This document shows, in pieces, positions 20,364 to 29,973 of a stretch of DNA of 64,000 nucleotides (the stretch's first letter is position 1; every line of letters begins with the position of its first letter). The translations under genes and the position numbers were made by a program. The notes below the pieces were generated by a model. The model was not told where the DNA came from. It saw only the letters and a program-made list of their open reading frames with translations, and did no database searches. This DNA comes from Clostridium luticellarii. Lineage in GTDB: Bacteria; Bacillota; Clostridia; Clostridiales; Clostridiaceae. Where the stretch lies: assembly GCF_002995845.1 (NCBI RefSeq), contig NZ_PVXP01000014.1:1-64000 (forward strand). Reading direction: 5' to 3'.

Positions 20364-21710
20364 ATGAAAGAGCAGTATGATAACTTATTCAAATCTCTAA
20401 TAGAATCATATTATAATGGAAATTTTGAAGACAAAATAAACTCTATTTTATCCCAAAGTAAAATTCAAAAATCAGAACTCTATAAAATCATATCCTCATT
20501 ATGTGGTGTAAATGTAAACTGTGATTCCAACTTCATAGAGAATTTAAAGAAAGCAATAGTTTCTTACAAATCCGATGAAAAAATAGTCACTAAAGTTGGA
20601 CATTGTTCCATGAAATGTGCAGACGAAAATGGTAAAACTCTATGCCAAAAAGCCTGCCCTTTTGATGCTATTTTAATTAACACCGATAAAAATACTACAT
20701 ACATAGATAAAAATAAATGCACTGACTGTGGTTTTTGTGTAGATGCCTGTCCTAATGGCAACATAATGGATAAAGTACAATTTCTTCCATTAGCCAACAT
20801 GTTAAAAGATAATTTACCCGTAATAGCCATAGTAGCTCCAGCAATAATAGGTCAATTTGGAAATGACGTCACCATGGATCAGCTTAGAAGTGCTTTTAAG
20901 AAATTGGGATTTGCAGATATGATTGAAGTGGCATTCTTCGCAGATATACTCACTTTAAAAGAAGCAGTAGAATTTGACAAATATGTTAAAAGTGAAAATG
21001 ATCTTATGATAACTTCCTGCTGCTGCCCTATGTGGGTGGGTATGTTAAAAAAGATATACAATAATTTGATAAAATACGTATCCCCTTCCGTTTCTCCTAT
21101 GGTTGCAGGAGGAAGAATACTCAAAAAATTAAACCCACGCTGCAAGGTGGTATTTGTAGGTCCCTGCATTGCCAAAAAATCTGAAGCAAAAGAAAAAGAT
21201 ATAATAGGTTCCATAGATTTCGTATTGACTTTTGCAGAATTAAAAGACATATTTGATGCTGTTAATATACATCCCGGCGAACTTCAAGGTGAATCTTCTG
21301 CAGAGTATGCTTCCAGGGGAGGAAGATTATATGCCCGTACAGGTGGAGTATCGATTGCAGTAGGTGAAGCCATAGAAAGAATTTTTCCTGAAAAATACAA
21401 GCTGCTTAAATCAATCAAGGCAAGCGGTGTAAAAGAATGTAAATCCACACTTGTAAAGGCTCAAAGTGGAGATATAGGTGCTAATTTTATCGAAGGTATG
21501 GGCTGCATCGGCGGATGTGTTGGGGGTCCCAAGGCAATTATACCAAAGGATGAGGGGAAAAATTCTGTAGACCAATTTGCACAAAATTCAGAAATAAAAG
21601 TTTCCATAGACAGCGACTGCATGAATAGAATACTTGATATGATTGGCATACATTCCATAGATGATTTTAAGGATAAAAACAAAATAAAATTATTAGAGCG
21701 AATTTTTTAA
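20364..21710 (+). CDS. Soluble [FeFe] hydrogenase with variant H-cluster motifs
   Basis: This 448-residue protein has two [4Fe-4S] sites (C81-x3-C85-x8-C94-x3-C98, and C119-x2-C122-x2-C125-x3-C129) followed by an H-cluster domain. The three H-cluster loops read TSCCCPMW (about 218-224), GPCIAKKSE (266-274) and EGMGCIGGCVGG (377-388), so all H-cluster cysteines are kept. The first loop has an extra Cys and the second starts GPC rather than MPC. From memory of the families these variants mark the group B type rather than the classical CpI type. It may evolve or take up H2 with ferredoxin, or act in sensing. No maturases are nearby. Confidence 0.88.
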   Translation: MKEQYDNLFKSLIESYYNGNFEDKINSILSQSKIQKSELYKIISSLCGVNVNCDSNFIENLKKAIVSYKSDEKIVTKVGHCSMKCADENGKTLCQKACPFDAILINTDKNTTYIDKNKCTDCGFCVDACPNGNIMDKVQFLPLANMLKDNLPVIAIVAPAIIGQFGNDVTMDQLRSAFKKLGFADMIEVAFFADILTLKEAVEFDKYVKSENDLMITSCCCPMWVGMLKKIYNNLIKYVSPSVSPMVAGGRILKKLNPRCKVVFVGPCIAKKSEAKEKDIIGSIDFVLTFAELKDIFDAVNIHPGELQGESSAEYASRGGRLYARTGGVSIAVGEAIERIFPEKYKLLKSIKASGVKECKSTLVKAQSGDIGANFIEGMGCIGGCVGGPKAIIPKDEGKNSVDQFAQNSEIKVSIDSDCMNRILDMIGIHSIDDFKDKNKIKLLERIF

Positions 21711-21817
21711 TATAATCAAGCTGCTGTCAGATTTAGATACTGAATTTTAAATCTTATACAGAAATCTTCATTATTTGATATTTGCATTTTGTATTTTAGA
21801 ATATGGGAGTGATTGAT

Positions 21818-22465
21818 GTGCTTGAAAATATCAGAGGGGCTATTTTCGACATGGATGGAACCCTTTTGGATTCCATGTGGCTTTGGGAAAATATTGACAA
21901 AGAATATTTAAGCAAAAAAAATATACCTTTCACTGTAGAACTAAAAGATACCATACAGAATATGACTCTTGATGAAACTTCAAAATATCTTAAAGACAAA
22001 TTCAACTTATCCGAAAGTGTATCTGAAATACAAAAAGAATGGCATGATATGCTTTTTTACGAATATTCCCATAACATTTGCCTAAAACCAGGTGCCAGGG
22101 ATTTTTTGTACCTTTTAAAAAAGAAAAAAATCAAGATAGCTCTTGCCACAAGTAATTATAGAACTATAGCAGAAACAAGTTTGAAGAAAAATAAAATATA
22201 CAATCTATTTGATTCTATAGTGACTACAGAGGATGTAAAAAAAGGCAAAAATTTTCCCGATATATATCTTTTTGCTGCCCATAAGCTGAATTTAACCCCT
22301 AAGAATTGTGCTGTATTTGAGGACATCCTATCTGCCATAAAAGTAGCTAAATCCACAGGCATGACTGTAATCGGCGTATATGATACCTATTCGGATTCCC
22401 AGTGGGAGGATATACTTGCCTATGCAGATATGAGTATTTTCAGGTATACAGATTTAGTAAAATAG
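21818..22465 (+). CDS. HAD superfamily hydrolase (beta-phosphoglucomutase-like)
   Basis: This protein of about 215 residues has HAD motif I FDMDGTLLDS, motif II with ATSNYRT, a Lys in EDVKKGKNFPD and motif IV VFEDILSAIKVAK. The cap insertion after motif I suggests the phosphatase or phosphomutase subclass with a small sugar phosphate substrate; the substrate is not readable. A GTG at 21818 is likely the start since GGGAGTG lies just upstream; an in-frame ATG at 21803 overlaps that site. Confidence 0.88.
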   Translation: MLENIRGAIFDMDGTLLDSMWLWENIDKEYLSKKNIPFTVELKDTIQNMTLDETSKYLKDKFNLSESVSEIQKEWHDMLFYEYSHNICLKPGARDFLYLLKKKKIKIALATSNYRTIAETSLKKNKIYNLFDSIVTTEDVKKGKNFPDIYLFAAHKLNLTPKNCAVFEDILSAIKVAKSTGMTVIGVYDTYSDSQWEDILAYADMSIFRYTDLVK

Positions 22466-22530
22466 TATAAACTTTCATCTTTAAGCACCATATTGAATAT
22501 AATGTATTAAATTAATAAATATGGAGAAAT

Positions 22531-22950
22531 ATGATGCTGGCTTTTTTATTCATAGCACTTATAATCTGCACTTCTGTGATCTTGTATAATCTTCAAAATA
22601 AAATTTCCTCTCAAAGAAGGCAGATACTATCTTTAAGATATGAAAATGACAAGCTGAAATCAAGAATATCAAAAGAAACCCCAAGAAAAATAAATGTGAA
22701 ATATATTACTCCACAATATGTAAATGCCATAGTTCTCACAAGAAGTCATATCTATCTGGCTCCTATTTTAAACTCCGGTATAGTAAATACCTTGGAAAAA
22801 AATACTCAAATAAGAGTTCATGACAGTATTGAAATTATGAATGAATTCTGGTTTGAGGTTTCTATGGTGGGAGTTACCAGGATAAATTCTAAGGGCTGGA
22901 TAAAATCTAATTATATAAAGGCAAATTTACCAAACTCCAGCAGCATATAA
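22531..22950 (+). CDS. Membrane-anchored SH3-like domain protein
   Basis: The 139-residue product has an N-terminal membrane anchor (about residues 2-20), a short coiled-coil-like charged stretch (22-48) and a C-terminal domain (60-135) that resembles bacterial SH3 domains, ending GWIKSNYIKAN. Such domains bind cell-wall peptides. TATGGAGAA precedes two adjacent ATG codons, so the start is certain to within one codon. An imperfect inverted repeat at 22925-22965 lies between this and the convergent radical SAM gene. Confidence 0.6.
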   Translation: MMLAFLFIALIICTSVILYNLQNKISSQRRQILSLRYENDKLKSRISKETPRKINVKYITPQYVNAIVLTRSHIYLAPILNSGIVNTLEKNTQIRVHDSIEIMNEFWFEVSMVGVTRINSKGWIKSNYIKANLPNSSSI

Positions 22951-22995
22951 GCTGGGGTCTTGGTAAACAATTATGTATTAAACCTCTCATCAGTT

Positions 22996-23925
22996 TTATT
23001 TTGGGAAATATATACCCTGATATATTTTTCTATCCTTCATAGTCCTATCAATTTCATTTAAAATTTCCCATTTTTTCAGACTCCATCTAGGACCTATAAG
23101 TAAATTTCTAGGTGAGTCCCCTGTTAATCTATGAATTACCATGCTGGAAGGAATATTACACAGTGCCCAGCATATCATATTTACATATTCATCCTGAGTC
23201 ATGAATCTCAGTCGGTCTTCATTATATAATTTTACAAGAGGAGTATGTTTCATTAAATGAAGCAAATGAATCTTAACTCCCTGTATATCTTGATTTGAAA
23301 TATATTTTACCGTGTTCATCATATCAATTTCATTTTCTCCCGGCAATCCCATTATTATATGAGTCACTACATCGATTCCTATTTCCCTAAGGGAATTTAC
23401 AGCTTTCTCAAAAGTCTTCAGCTTATACCCTCTATTTATTATCCCCGCTGTATAGTCATTCGAACTCTGAAGTCCAAGTTCCACCCAGGTATAAATTCTA
23501 CTGTTGAATTCCTGCAATAAATTCAGCACTTCAGGATCAAGACAGTCAGGTCTAGTGGCTATCGCCAGTGCCACCACTCCTTCTTGATTCACAGCCTCCT
23601 CATATTTCTTTCTGAGAACTTCTACCGGGGCATAAGTATTTGTATAGGCTTGAAAATATGCTATGTATTTGCCATTTTTCCACTTTTTATTCATCATGTG
23701 TTTTATACTTTCAAATTGCTCACATATAGACATATCTCTATTTCCCGCGAAATCCCCGGAACCCCTCTCGCTGCAAAAAATACATCCTTCCCTGCTTATG
23801 CTTCCATCTCTATTGGGACAGGAAAACCCTGCATCTAAGGATATTTTAAATACTTTGCAGCCAAATTTCTTTCTCAAATAATAGTTCAAACTATAGTATG
23901 CTTTATCTCCCCACTGCATTCCCAA
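22996..23925 (-). CDS. YtqA-type radical SAM protein (TIGR01212 family)
   Basis: This 309-residue protein matches the TIGR01212/YtqA family. The start QWGDKAYYSLNYYLRKKFG and the cluster motif CPNRDGSISREGCIFC are typical; the three cysteines bind the SAM [4Fe-4S] cluster. Members are thought to act on nucleic acid or sulfur-related substrates, but the reaction here is unknown. The start is TTG at 23925 (AAGGA six bases upstream) or ATG at 23919. The 143-bp gap to the next gene on the right holds nothing recognised. Confidence 0.9.
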   Translation of the reverse strand: MGMQWGDKAYYSLNYYLRKKFGCKVFKISLDAGFSCPNRDGSISREGCIFCSERGSGDFAGNRDMSICEQFESIKHMMNKKWKNGKYIAYFQAYTNTYAPVEVLRKKYEEAVNQEGVVALAIATRPDCLDPEVLNLLQEFNSRIYTWVELGLQSSNDYTAGIINRGYKLKTFEKAVNSLREIGIDVVTHIIMGLPGENEIDMMNTVKYISNQDIQGVKIHLLHLMKHTPLVKLYNEDRLRFMTQDEYVNMICWALCNIPSSMVIHRLTGDSPRNLLIGPRWSLKKWEILNEIDRTMKDRKIYQGIYFPK

Positions 23926-24068
23926 ATTCTATCCTTCCATGATAATAGTATCAAGTGTTTTCTCAGATTCAGATGGAGCCTGCCTGGAAATACCTATGTC
24001 CATCTCAATCCTAGAAAAACTTACCTAAGAGCATATTTAAATATCAAAAACAATACACTGAAATTATA

Positions 24069-25172
24069 TCACACTTTTGTGGCCTTAAAACTTCCCAGGT
24101 TCAATTCCCATTTCCCAATTATATTTTGAGGTGCTTCGTCATTATTGTTTTTAGATACAACATCAAAACTCAATATACCTCCATCAAAAGAAGAGAACAG
24201 CACATCTACCTTGTCAAGTGGAAAACTTTCTTCAAATTTATAACCTGCAATATTTCCAGAATCTGTTTTATATAATCGTATGCAGTGTCCGACATCATTG
24301 CCAGTATATTGAACTGCAATAAATTTTTCATCTGGAGAAAAAGTCAGAAATTCCACTTTGGAATTTTTCAAAATATCAAGATCAGTTATATCTTTACCTA
24401 TGGGTTTGACATTTTTCTGTTGTCCACCGCCTGAATCATCCTGGCCTCCTGAAGCTCCGCCATCTTGATTTCCCGACTGTTCATCAGATTGTGTCTCCAC
24501 ACTTTCATCTATTTTAATTATACCTATATATGAATCTTTAGAATAAGTGACTACTGCCAGACGATCACCATCATAGGAAAAATCAAGTATACCGAAATTG
24601 GTTTTAGGCACCGGAGTTTTATTTACTTTTGCTTCATCATCTTTACTAAATACATAATTGGGCATACTTCTAATATCCGTTATCACATTTACACTTACAC
24701 TATTCTTATTTCTCATTTTCAATTGATTTTTCTCCACAAAGGCTTCTCTATCCCCCACATTGTTAGTTTCATTGATCTTGTAATCGTCGCCTTCTTTTAT
24801 CACATTAATTGAGTACTCATCTAAAGTTGCAAAAGGTTTGCTTAAATCAGTCCTGGCAACTTTCATCTTCAAAATCGCAGATTTTCCCACTTCACTGCTG
24901 TCAATTAAACTATATCCTAAAATACGAAGATTTTTATTTTCATTGCTGTTAAAATTTTTAAGAAGATCTTTGGAATACAATTTTTTAGCATTTCCCATAT
25001 CATTTTTCATGAGATATTTCATATAGTTATCCGCTGTGTTGGTAGCGGATTTCATATCAAAACCTTCATTGGTACTTTGAACATTTTCTCTTCTGCTTAA
25101 ATCACATGCAGATATTATAATACATAAAAAAATTATAGGGAAAATGAATTTAAATAAAGTTTTTTTCTCCAT
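24069..25172 (-). CDS. Lipoprotein with beta-propeller-like C-terminal region
   Basis: The 367-residue product starts with a lipoprotein signal peptide (MEKKTLFKFIFPIIFLCIII then SAC, lipobox Cys about residue 23). A conserved N-terminal part (about 35-150) resembles NTF2-like or DUF-type fold proteins; the later part has segments such as FGILDFSYDGDRLAVVTYS and EFLTFSPDEKFIAVQYTG that look like WD/beta-propeller blades. A low-complexity linker rich in Gln, Gly, Ser and Asp (about 245-270) lies between. I do not recognise a specific family. Starts at 25196 or 25172 are possible; neither has a strong ribosome binding site. Confidence 0.7.
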   Translation of the reverse strand: MEKKTLFKFIFPIIFLCIIISACDLSRRENVQSTNEGFDMKSATNTADNYMKYLMKNDMGNAKKLYSKDLLKNFNSNENKNLRILGYSLIDSSEVGKSAILKMKVARTDLSKPFATLDEYSINVIKEGDDYKINETNNVGDREAFVEKNQLKMRNKNSVSVNVITDIRSMPNYVFSKDDEAKVNKTPVPKTNFGILDFSYDGDRLAVVTYSKDSYIGIIKIDESVETQSDEQSGNQDGGASGGQDDSGGGQQKNVKPIGKDITDLDILKNSKVEFLTFSPDEKFIAVQYTGNDVGHCIRLYKTDSGNIAGYKFEESFPLDKVDVLFSSFDGGILSFDVVSKNNNDEAPQNIIGKWELNLGSFKATKV

Positions 25173-25360
25173 GTATCTTCTACTACATCCAATCATACAT
25201 CTGCAGTAGAAATTTCACCCCTTTCAAATTTATTTAAGCCTTCTACATACTTTTATAAATTATATTTTCCCCGCAAATAAAATTTTAATTTATAATTCAT
25301 TATTTTTATATGATATTTATATACTTATATTAATAATGCTTTATTCTAGGAGGTATATCT

Positions 25361-26407
25361 TTGAAGGAGAGAATATTTTTAATTTTACAGATATCTGCTG
25401 TTTTCATTGGGACAATAGTTGGTGCAGGACTTGCATCTGGCCAAGAAATATCCCAATTTTTCACCCAGTATGGTTACAAAAGCTTTTTCGGCATATTGAT
25501 CTGCTGTGCCATCTACATAATAATGTCTTCAATCATAGTCAATATAAGTATAAAATACAGATTGAACTCCTATGATGGTCTTATACTACTGGTAAGCCCG
25601 GGATTTTTAGGATTGGTAACCAATTTCCTGACTACCTTTTTTTTAATTGGAGGTGCCTCAATAATACTTGCCGGAAGTGGAGCCCTTATACATCAATATT
25701 TTGGCATATCAAGGTGGATAGGCATACTTCTCATGGTTGTGGTATCCATAATCATTTTACTCAGAGATATCAAAGGTCTCATGGAAATAAATTCAATAAT
25801 AGTTCCTTCTCTTGTGATTGTAATATTTACTCTTTTCATGCTGCATTTAATTTTTTATAAAAACATAAATCCGTCTTTCATAAAAAGTATACCTCATTAT
25901 AAAGACGGTTGGCTTTTATCTTCACTGATATATTCAGGATTCAACATATTGTGCTGCAGTGGTGTACTTGTACCCCTAAGCCTTTCCATAGGCAAAAAAA
26001 AGAGTCTTGTAACTGGCTCCATCATAGGTTCCCTTGGTCTTACAGCTTTGGCTCTCATAATAAATTTCTTATTGATTTCGAACATACCTTATATATTCAA
26101 ATACGAAATTCCTCTGCTTTACATCGCCAATCGATTTGGGAAATTGATTCAGATAATGCTTCTGCTGATAATTTGGCTTGAAATGTTCTCCACAGAAGTG
26201 TCGGACATATACAGCGTAGGTAAAAATTTTCAGGAGATGTTTCATATATCCTACAATAAATCAGTGTTCTTGATCATATTAATTACAATTCCCATATCCC
26301 AGATTGGTTTTATAAACCTAATCTCCTTTTTATATCCTGCATTTGGAGTGATTGGTTTTATATTTATAGTACAATGCACAATTTTTTATATAAAAGATAC
26401 TCTATGA
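25361..26407 (+). CDS. YkvI family APC-type membrane transporter
   Basis: A 348-residue integral membrane protein with about ten hydrophobic segments. The N-terminal motif GTIVGAGLASGQEISQFF is typical of YkvI-like proteins, distant members of the amino acid/polyamine/organocation superfamily. The substrate is unknown. The start is TTG at 25361 with AGGAGG seven bases upstream. It is divergent from the lipoprotein gene and 68 bp upstream of the PflA-like radical SAM gene, with which it may be co-transcribed. Confidence 0.85.
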   Translation: MKERIFLILQISAVFIGTIVGAGLASGQEISQFFTQYGYKSFFGILICCAIYIIMSSIIVNISIKYRLNSYDGLILLVSPGFLGLVTNFLTTFFLIGGASIILAGSGALIHQYFGISRWIGILLMVVVSIIILLRDIKGLMEINSIIVPSLVIVIFTLFMLHLIFYKNINPSFIKSIPHYKDGWLLSSLIYSGFNILCCSGVLVPLSLSIGKKKSLVTGSIIGSLGLTALALIINFLLISNIPYIFKYEIPLLYIANRFGKLIQIMLLLIIWLEMFSTEVSDIYSVGKNFQEMFHISYNKSVFLIILITIPISQIGFINLISFLYPAFGVIGFIFIVQCTIFYIKDTL

Positions 26408-26475
26408 CTTTCTTTACAAAACAAAATATATACTTTAACATATTAATATATAAAATATGAAAGAAGTGTTTTTTA

Positions 26476-27375
26476 ATGTTGAATACCCTCAAAAACTGCA
26501 AATTATGTCCCAGAAAATGTGGCATAAATAGATTAGAAGGAACTATCGGCTTTTGCAATGCAGGCAAAAACGTAAAAATAGCTAAAGTTTCTCTGCACAA
26601 ATGGGAGGAACCCTGCATTTCAGGCACTGCAGGCTCGGGTACCATATTTTTCTCCCACTGCAATTTGAAATGTGTTTTCTGCCAAAACCACAGTATAAGT
26701 GCTGAAAACACAGGTAAAGAAGTGTCTATAAAAAGGCTCAGCAATATATTTCTAGAACAGCAAAAAAGAGGTGCCCATAATATAAATTTGGTAACCCCTA
26801 CCCATTATATACCTCAAATAATCCAGGCTCTTCAAATAGCCAAATCAGAAGGATTAACCCTGCCCATACTTTTTAACACCAACAGTTATCAGACTACAGA
26901 TGCATTAAAAGCCCTAAACGGATATGTAGATGTGTATCTAGCCGATTTAAAATATTTCAGCAATAAATACTCTGTTAAATATTCCAGTGCTCCTGATTAT
27001 TTTAGTTATGCCTCAAAATCTATAAGAGAAATGTACAATCAAGTTGGAGCCCCAAAATTTAACAATGATGGTCTTATAACAAAAGGAGTGATAATACGTC
27101 ACCTTATGCTGCCTGGCTTGCTCTTTGATTCTAAAAAGATAATAGATTATATTTATAATACCTATGGAGATTCAGTATACATAAGCATAATGAATCAATA
27201 TACCCCTATGTATCACTCCTATAAATTCCCCGAAATAAACAAAGTTTTAAATCCGGCACACTATGATTGTTTTATAAATTACTGCATCTCTCTCGGAATA
27301 AAGAATGCATTTATTCAGGAAAGTGGTACTTGTTCTGAAAATTTTGTGCCTAATTTTGATCTACAGGGAGTTTAA
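26476..27375 (+). CDS. PflA-like radical SAM protein (COG1313 type)
   Basis: This 299-residue protein has an N-terminal cysteine cluster (CKLCPRKCGINR...GFC) and the radical SAM motif CNLKCVFCQN (CxxxCxxC). This layout is that of proteins annotated as putative pyruvate formate-lyase activating enzymes (COG1313/PflX). True PflA activity is unproven; no glycyl radical enzyme is nearby. AAGAAGTG precedes the ATG. It ends at a hairpin shared with the convergent H-NOX/MCP gene. Confidence 0.88.
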   Translation: MLNTLKNCKLCPRKCGINRLEGTIGFCNAGKNVKIAKVSLHKWEEPCISGTAGSGTIFFSHCNLKCVFCQNHSISAENTGKEVSIKRLSNIFLEQQKRGAHNINLVTPTHYIPQIIQALQIAKSEGLTLPILFNTNSYQTTDALKALNGYVDVYLADLKYFSNKYSVKYSSAPDYFSYASKSIREMYNQVGAPKFNNDGLITKGVIIRHLMLPGLLFDSKKIIDYIYNTYGDSVYISIMNQYTPMYHSYKFPEINKVLNPAHYDCFINYCISLGIKNAFIQESGTCSENFVPNFDLQGV

Positions 27376-27388
27376 TTCCTGCTATTAA

Positions 27389-27424
27389 AAATTGGACAAA
27401 AGAACTATGCCTCCTGTCCAATTT
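27389..27424. terminator. Bidirectional terminator between radical SAM and H-NOX/MCP genes
   Basis: Ten-base arms AAATTGGACA and TGTCCAATTT around a 16-base loop, placed between two convergent stop codons. Flanking T and A runs are short, so strength is moderate. Confidence 0.65.
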
Positions 27425-27432
27425 CTTAATTT

Positions 27433-29232
27433 TCATATTTTATATCTATCAAGTTCTGATTTAAAGGATTCTGTTATCTTTTTAAATTCTCCTATACTAT
27501 TCATAAGATTTTTGATATCATTGGTATAATTGGATACATTGGCACTAACTTCCTCCGATGATGCCGAATTCTCCTGAGCAATTGCTGCCAATGATTCCAT
27601 ATTGTCATATATCCCCGCTATAGAATCAGATTCCTGGGTAAGTTTGTTTATAGTTTTTATCATGGAGGAGGCTACTTTCTCTATAGAATCTGTCGCTTCA
27701 TAACTTATATCCCTCACATTTTGAAGCTTACCACTTTCCAGCTTCAGTACATCAAACTGTTCCTCTATATTTTTTACCAGTTTCTCTATATCTTCTGCGA
27801 ATTTAACAAGATTGGAATTTATGTCTTTTACAGCATCCTGAGATTGTTCTGCCAGGTTTCTTACCTCTTCAGCTACTACTGCAAATCCTTTTCCCTGTTC
27901 TCCGGCACGGGCGGCTTCAATGGAAGCATTGAGAGCCAATAAATTTGTTTGTTCTGAAATACCTGAAACTATGGAAACTATGCCGGTTATGTCTTTTGCT
28001 TTTGATTGGAGCTCAGTTCCTCTGTCCCTGACTTTTTTAAAGCTCTCCAAAGTACCCAATATATTCTTGCTCGCACTATCTACATTTTTATAGCTGTTGT
28101 TTATTTTACCCATGGATTTTTCAAGTTCCAATTTATTATCATTTTCATTTCCAACTATACATTTCAAATTTTCAATATTATCATTCAATACAGACACCAC
28201 TTTTTCAGTATTTTCCGCCTGATTCACTGCACAGTTGGCTACCTGCTCCACCACATCGGATATTTCACCGGAAGTATTGTCCATTGAAGTGGATATTCTA
28301 TTTATATTTGAAACAAATGTATTCATTTCATCAGTGACACCTTTAAATCCCACAAAATCTGATTTGATCATCTTTTTATGTTGTTTTAGAAGCTCATATA
28401 TATTTTCAAAAAAATCATTTGTCTCTATGTCCCCATCCTCTATATAATTATTTTTATTGATTTTATTTATGGCATCTACTATAGCAGTTTGGGGCTTCAT
28501 AAGCATATAACCCGATATACAGGCTCCCAGAAAAGCTATAAATGAGATCGCTATGGACTTAAATAAATTATTTAACCCGAACATAGGCACAGATATTATC
28601 AAACATAATATAAAGCTGAATATTCCTATCTTTATTCCAATGTTCTTTATAAATCCAAAAGAAAGCAATTTGTTAAATCCGTAAACCTTCTTATAATATA
28701 TGTCTTTTTCAAAAGTGAATTTAAATTTTACAGAGTTGCTTGTTTCATCAATTTTCTCTATTCCAAGCTTTTCTCCAAAAAACTTAGCACTTCCTTCTAT
28801 CATACCAATAAGATAATCAAACATAGCTCTTTCAGACTTGTATTCAAATACAGCAGTTCTAGATGAAACAGGATTTATTACTACTAAAGGCGGTTTTGCA
28901 CCTGGAAATTTTTTAGTCATAACTACATGTACATCAAACATGGATCTTAGAAATGAATACAAATTTTCATGCTTAAAAAAAGCAGGATAATCTTTATGGA
29001 AAGCATTTATATTGTCCAGTCCTATTTTCTTCCACAAAGTCCTTACATCCTCATTATTGGCTTTTGCAATAGCTTCAATAACATTTTTTATTTGTCCATC
29101 ATCTACGTTTTCAATTGGAGAGAATATCTTAGATGCTCCCCACCCAACTTCATCCATAGCAGTGTTGACAGTTTCATCACCATAAAGTTTTCTACACGTT
29201 CTCATCCATGTAGCAACCACAGTACCCTTCAT
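27433..29232 (-). CDS. H-NOX (heme gas sensor) / methyl-accepting chemotaxis protein fusion
   Basis: The 599-residue receptor begins with an H-NOX domain (1 to about 185). The proximal heme ligand His102 and the heme-propionate motif Y131-x-S133-x-R135 are present, as is Pro115. Trp9, Asn74 and Tyr140, the distal hydrogen-bond residues of the O2-binding Thermoanaerobacter H-NOX, are at identical positions. Two membrane segments (about 197-220, 225-245) follow, then an MCP signalling domain with the hairpin tip [18 protein letters not shown]. The sensor is N-terminal and cytoplasmic. It should report O2 (or NO) to CheA. It is 27 bp downstream of the XRE regulator gene on the same strand. Confidence 0.95.
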   Translation of the reverse strand: MKGTVVATWMRTCRKLYGDETVNTAMDEVGWGASKIFSPIENVDDGQIKNVIEAIAKANNEDVRTLWKKIGLDNINAFHKDYPAFFKHENLYSFLRSMFDVHVVMTKKFPGAKPPLVVINPVSSRTAVFEYKSERAMFDYLIGMIEGSAKFFGEKLGIEKIDETSNSVKFKFTFEKDIYYKKVYGFNKLLSFGFIKNIGIKIGIFSFILCLIISVPMFGLNNLFKSIAISFIAFLGACISGYMLMKPQTAIVDAINKINKNNYIEDGDIETNDFFENIYELLKQHKKMIKSDFVGFKGVTDEMNTFVSNINRISTSMDNTSGEISDVVEQVANCAVNQAENTEKVVSVLNDNIENLKCIVGNENDNKLELEKSMGKINNSYKNVDSASKNILGTLESFKKVRDRGTELQSKAKDITGIVSIVSGISEQTNLLALNASIEAARAGEQGKGFAVVAEEVRNLAEQSQDAVKDINSNLVKFAEDIEKLVKNIEEQFDVLKLESGKLQNVRDISYEATDSIEKVASSMIKTINKLTQESDSIAGIYDNMESLAAIAQENSASSEEVSANVSNYTNDIKNLMNSIGEFKKITESFKSELDRYKI

Positions 29233-29259
29233 ACTTTACCCTCCTCCTATGTAATTGAT

Positions 29260-29928
29260 CTACAGCACAATTTCCACTTTATCCAATTTTGCGATTACCT
29301 TTAAGCTGCCAATGTCCACACTTTCCGTTCTCACAGTATTGTTACCACTTATGAGAAGCACCTTGTTACTATCCAATTTTTTTATCTGCCTTATCTCCCT
29401 TCCACCATGGTACTCCACCAAACATATAACATTGTTTTCAATTTCTCCGGTAATATGTGCAAAGGCCAAGTCACCTCTATGTATTCTGAAACCTTCCATA
29501 TCATCACTCTCTATTTTCAAATACAAAACCTTATCCTGTGAATATCCTTCTATTTTATTCTCAATTAAAGGAAGCTGTTTGAAACCAATGGGCCTGCCTA
29601 AATCATATTTATAAATAGGTACCTTTTTCAAAACGGATCCAAAAGCTTCATTCCAAATATCCTTGACTTTCTCTTCTCTATTAGATATCGGAGGGAATTC
29701 TTCTTTCTTGACATCATCTGACTGTTCTTCAAAAGACATGGTTATATCATTCATATCTTTACCTAAAATTTTAGAAATCCTATCTATTATCCCCTGATTG
29801 GCTATTCTTCTCCCCATCTCAACTTCATTTACAAATCCCTCGGAAACTCCCAACTTCCTGGCAAGCTTTTTTTGACTAATTCCTGATTTAATTCTTGCAG
29901 ATTTTATTTTTTCCCCTATTCTACTCAT
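29260..29928 (-). CDS. XRE family regulator with LexA-like domain lacking the catalytic dyad
   Basis: This 222-residue protein has an N-terminal XRE helix-turn-helix (about residues 4-60: SGISQKKLARKLGVSEGFVNEVEMGRR) and a C-terminal LexA/S24-like beta domain (about 110-222). The S24 Ser motif (SGMSM-like) reads ESDDMEGFRIHRGD, and the Lys position (VKRL-like) reads EIRQIK, so neither the Ser nor the Lys nucleophile pair is present. Self-cleavage is therefore unlikely. It lies directly upstream of the H-NOX receptor gene in the same orientation and may regulate it. The ATG follows a GGGAGG site. Confidence 0.85.
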   Translation of the reverse strand: MSRIGEKIKSARIKSGISQKKLARKLGVSEGFVNEVEMGRRIANQGIIDRISKILGKDMNDITMSFEEQSDDVKKEEFPPISNREEKVKDIWNEAFGSVLKKVPIYKYDLGRPIGFKQLPLIENKIEGYSQDKVLYLKIESDDMEGFRIHRGDLAFAHITGEIENNVICLVEYHGGREIRQIKKLDSNKVLLISGNNTVRTESVDIGSLKVIAKLDKVEIVL

Positions 29929-29973
29929 TTTTTCCTCCCATTATCACAATTATGTTAAATAATATAATCAATA

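Noticed and set aside
22925-22965. Inverted repeat with CCAGC/GCTGG between convergent genes
   Set aside because: The stem has several mismatches and no T tract, so it is not listed as a terminator.
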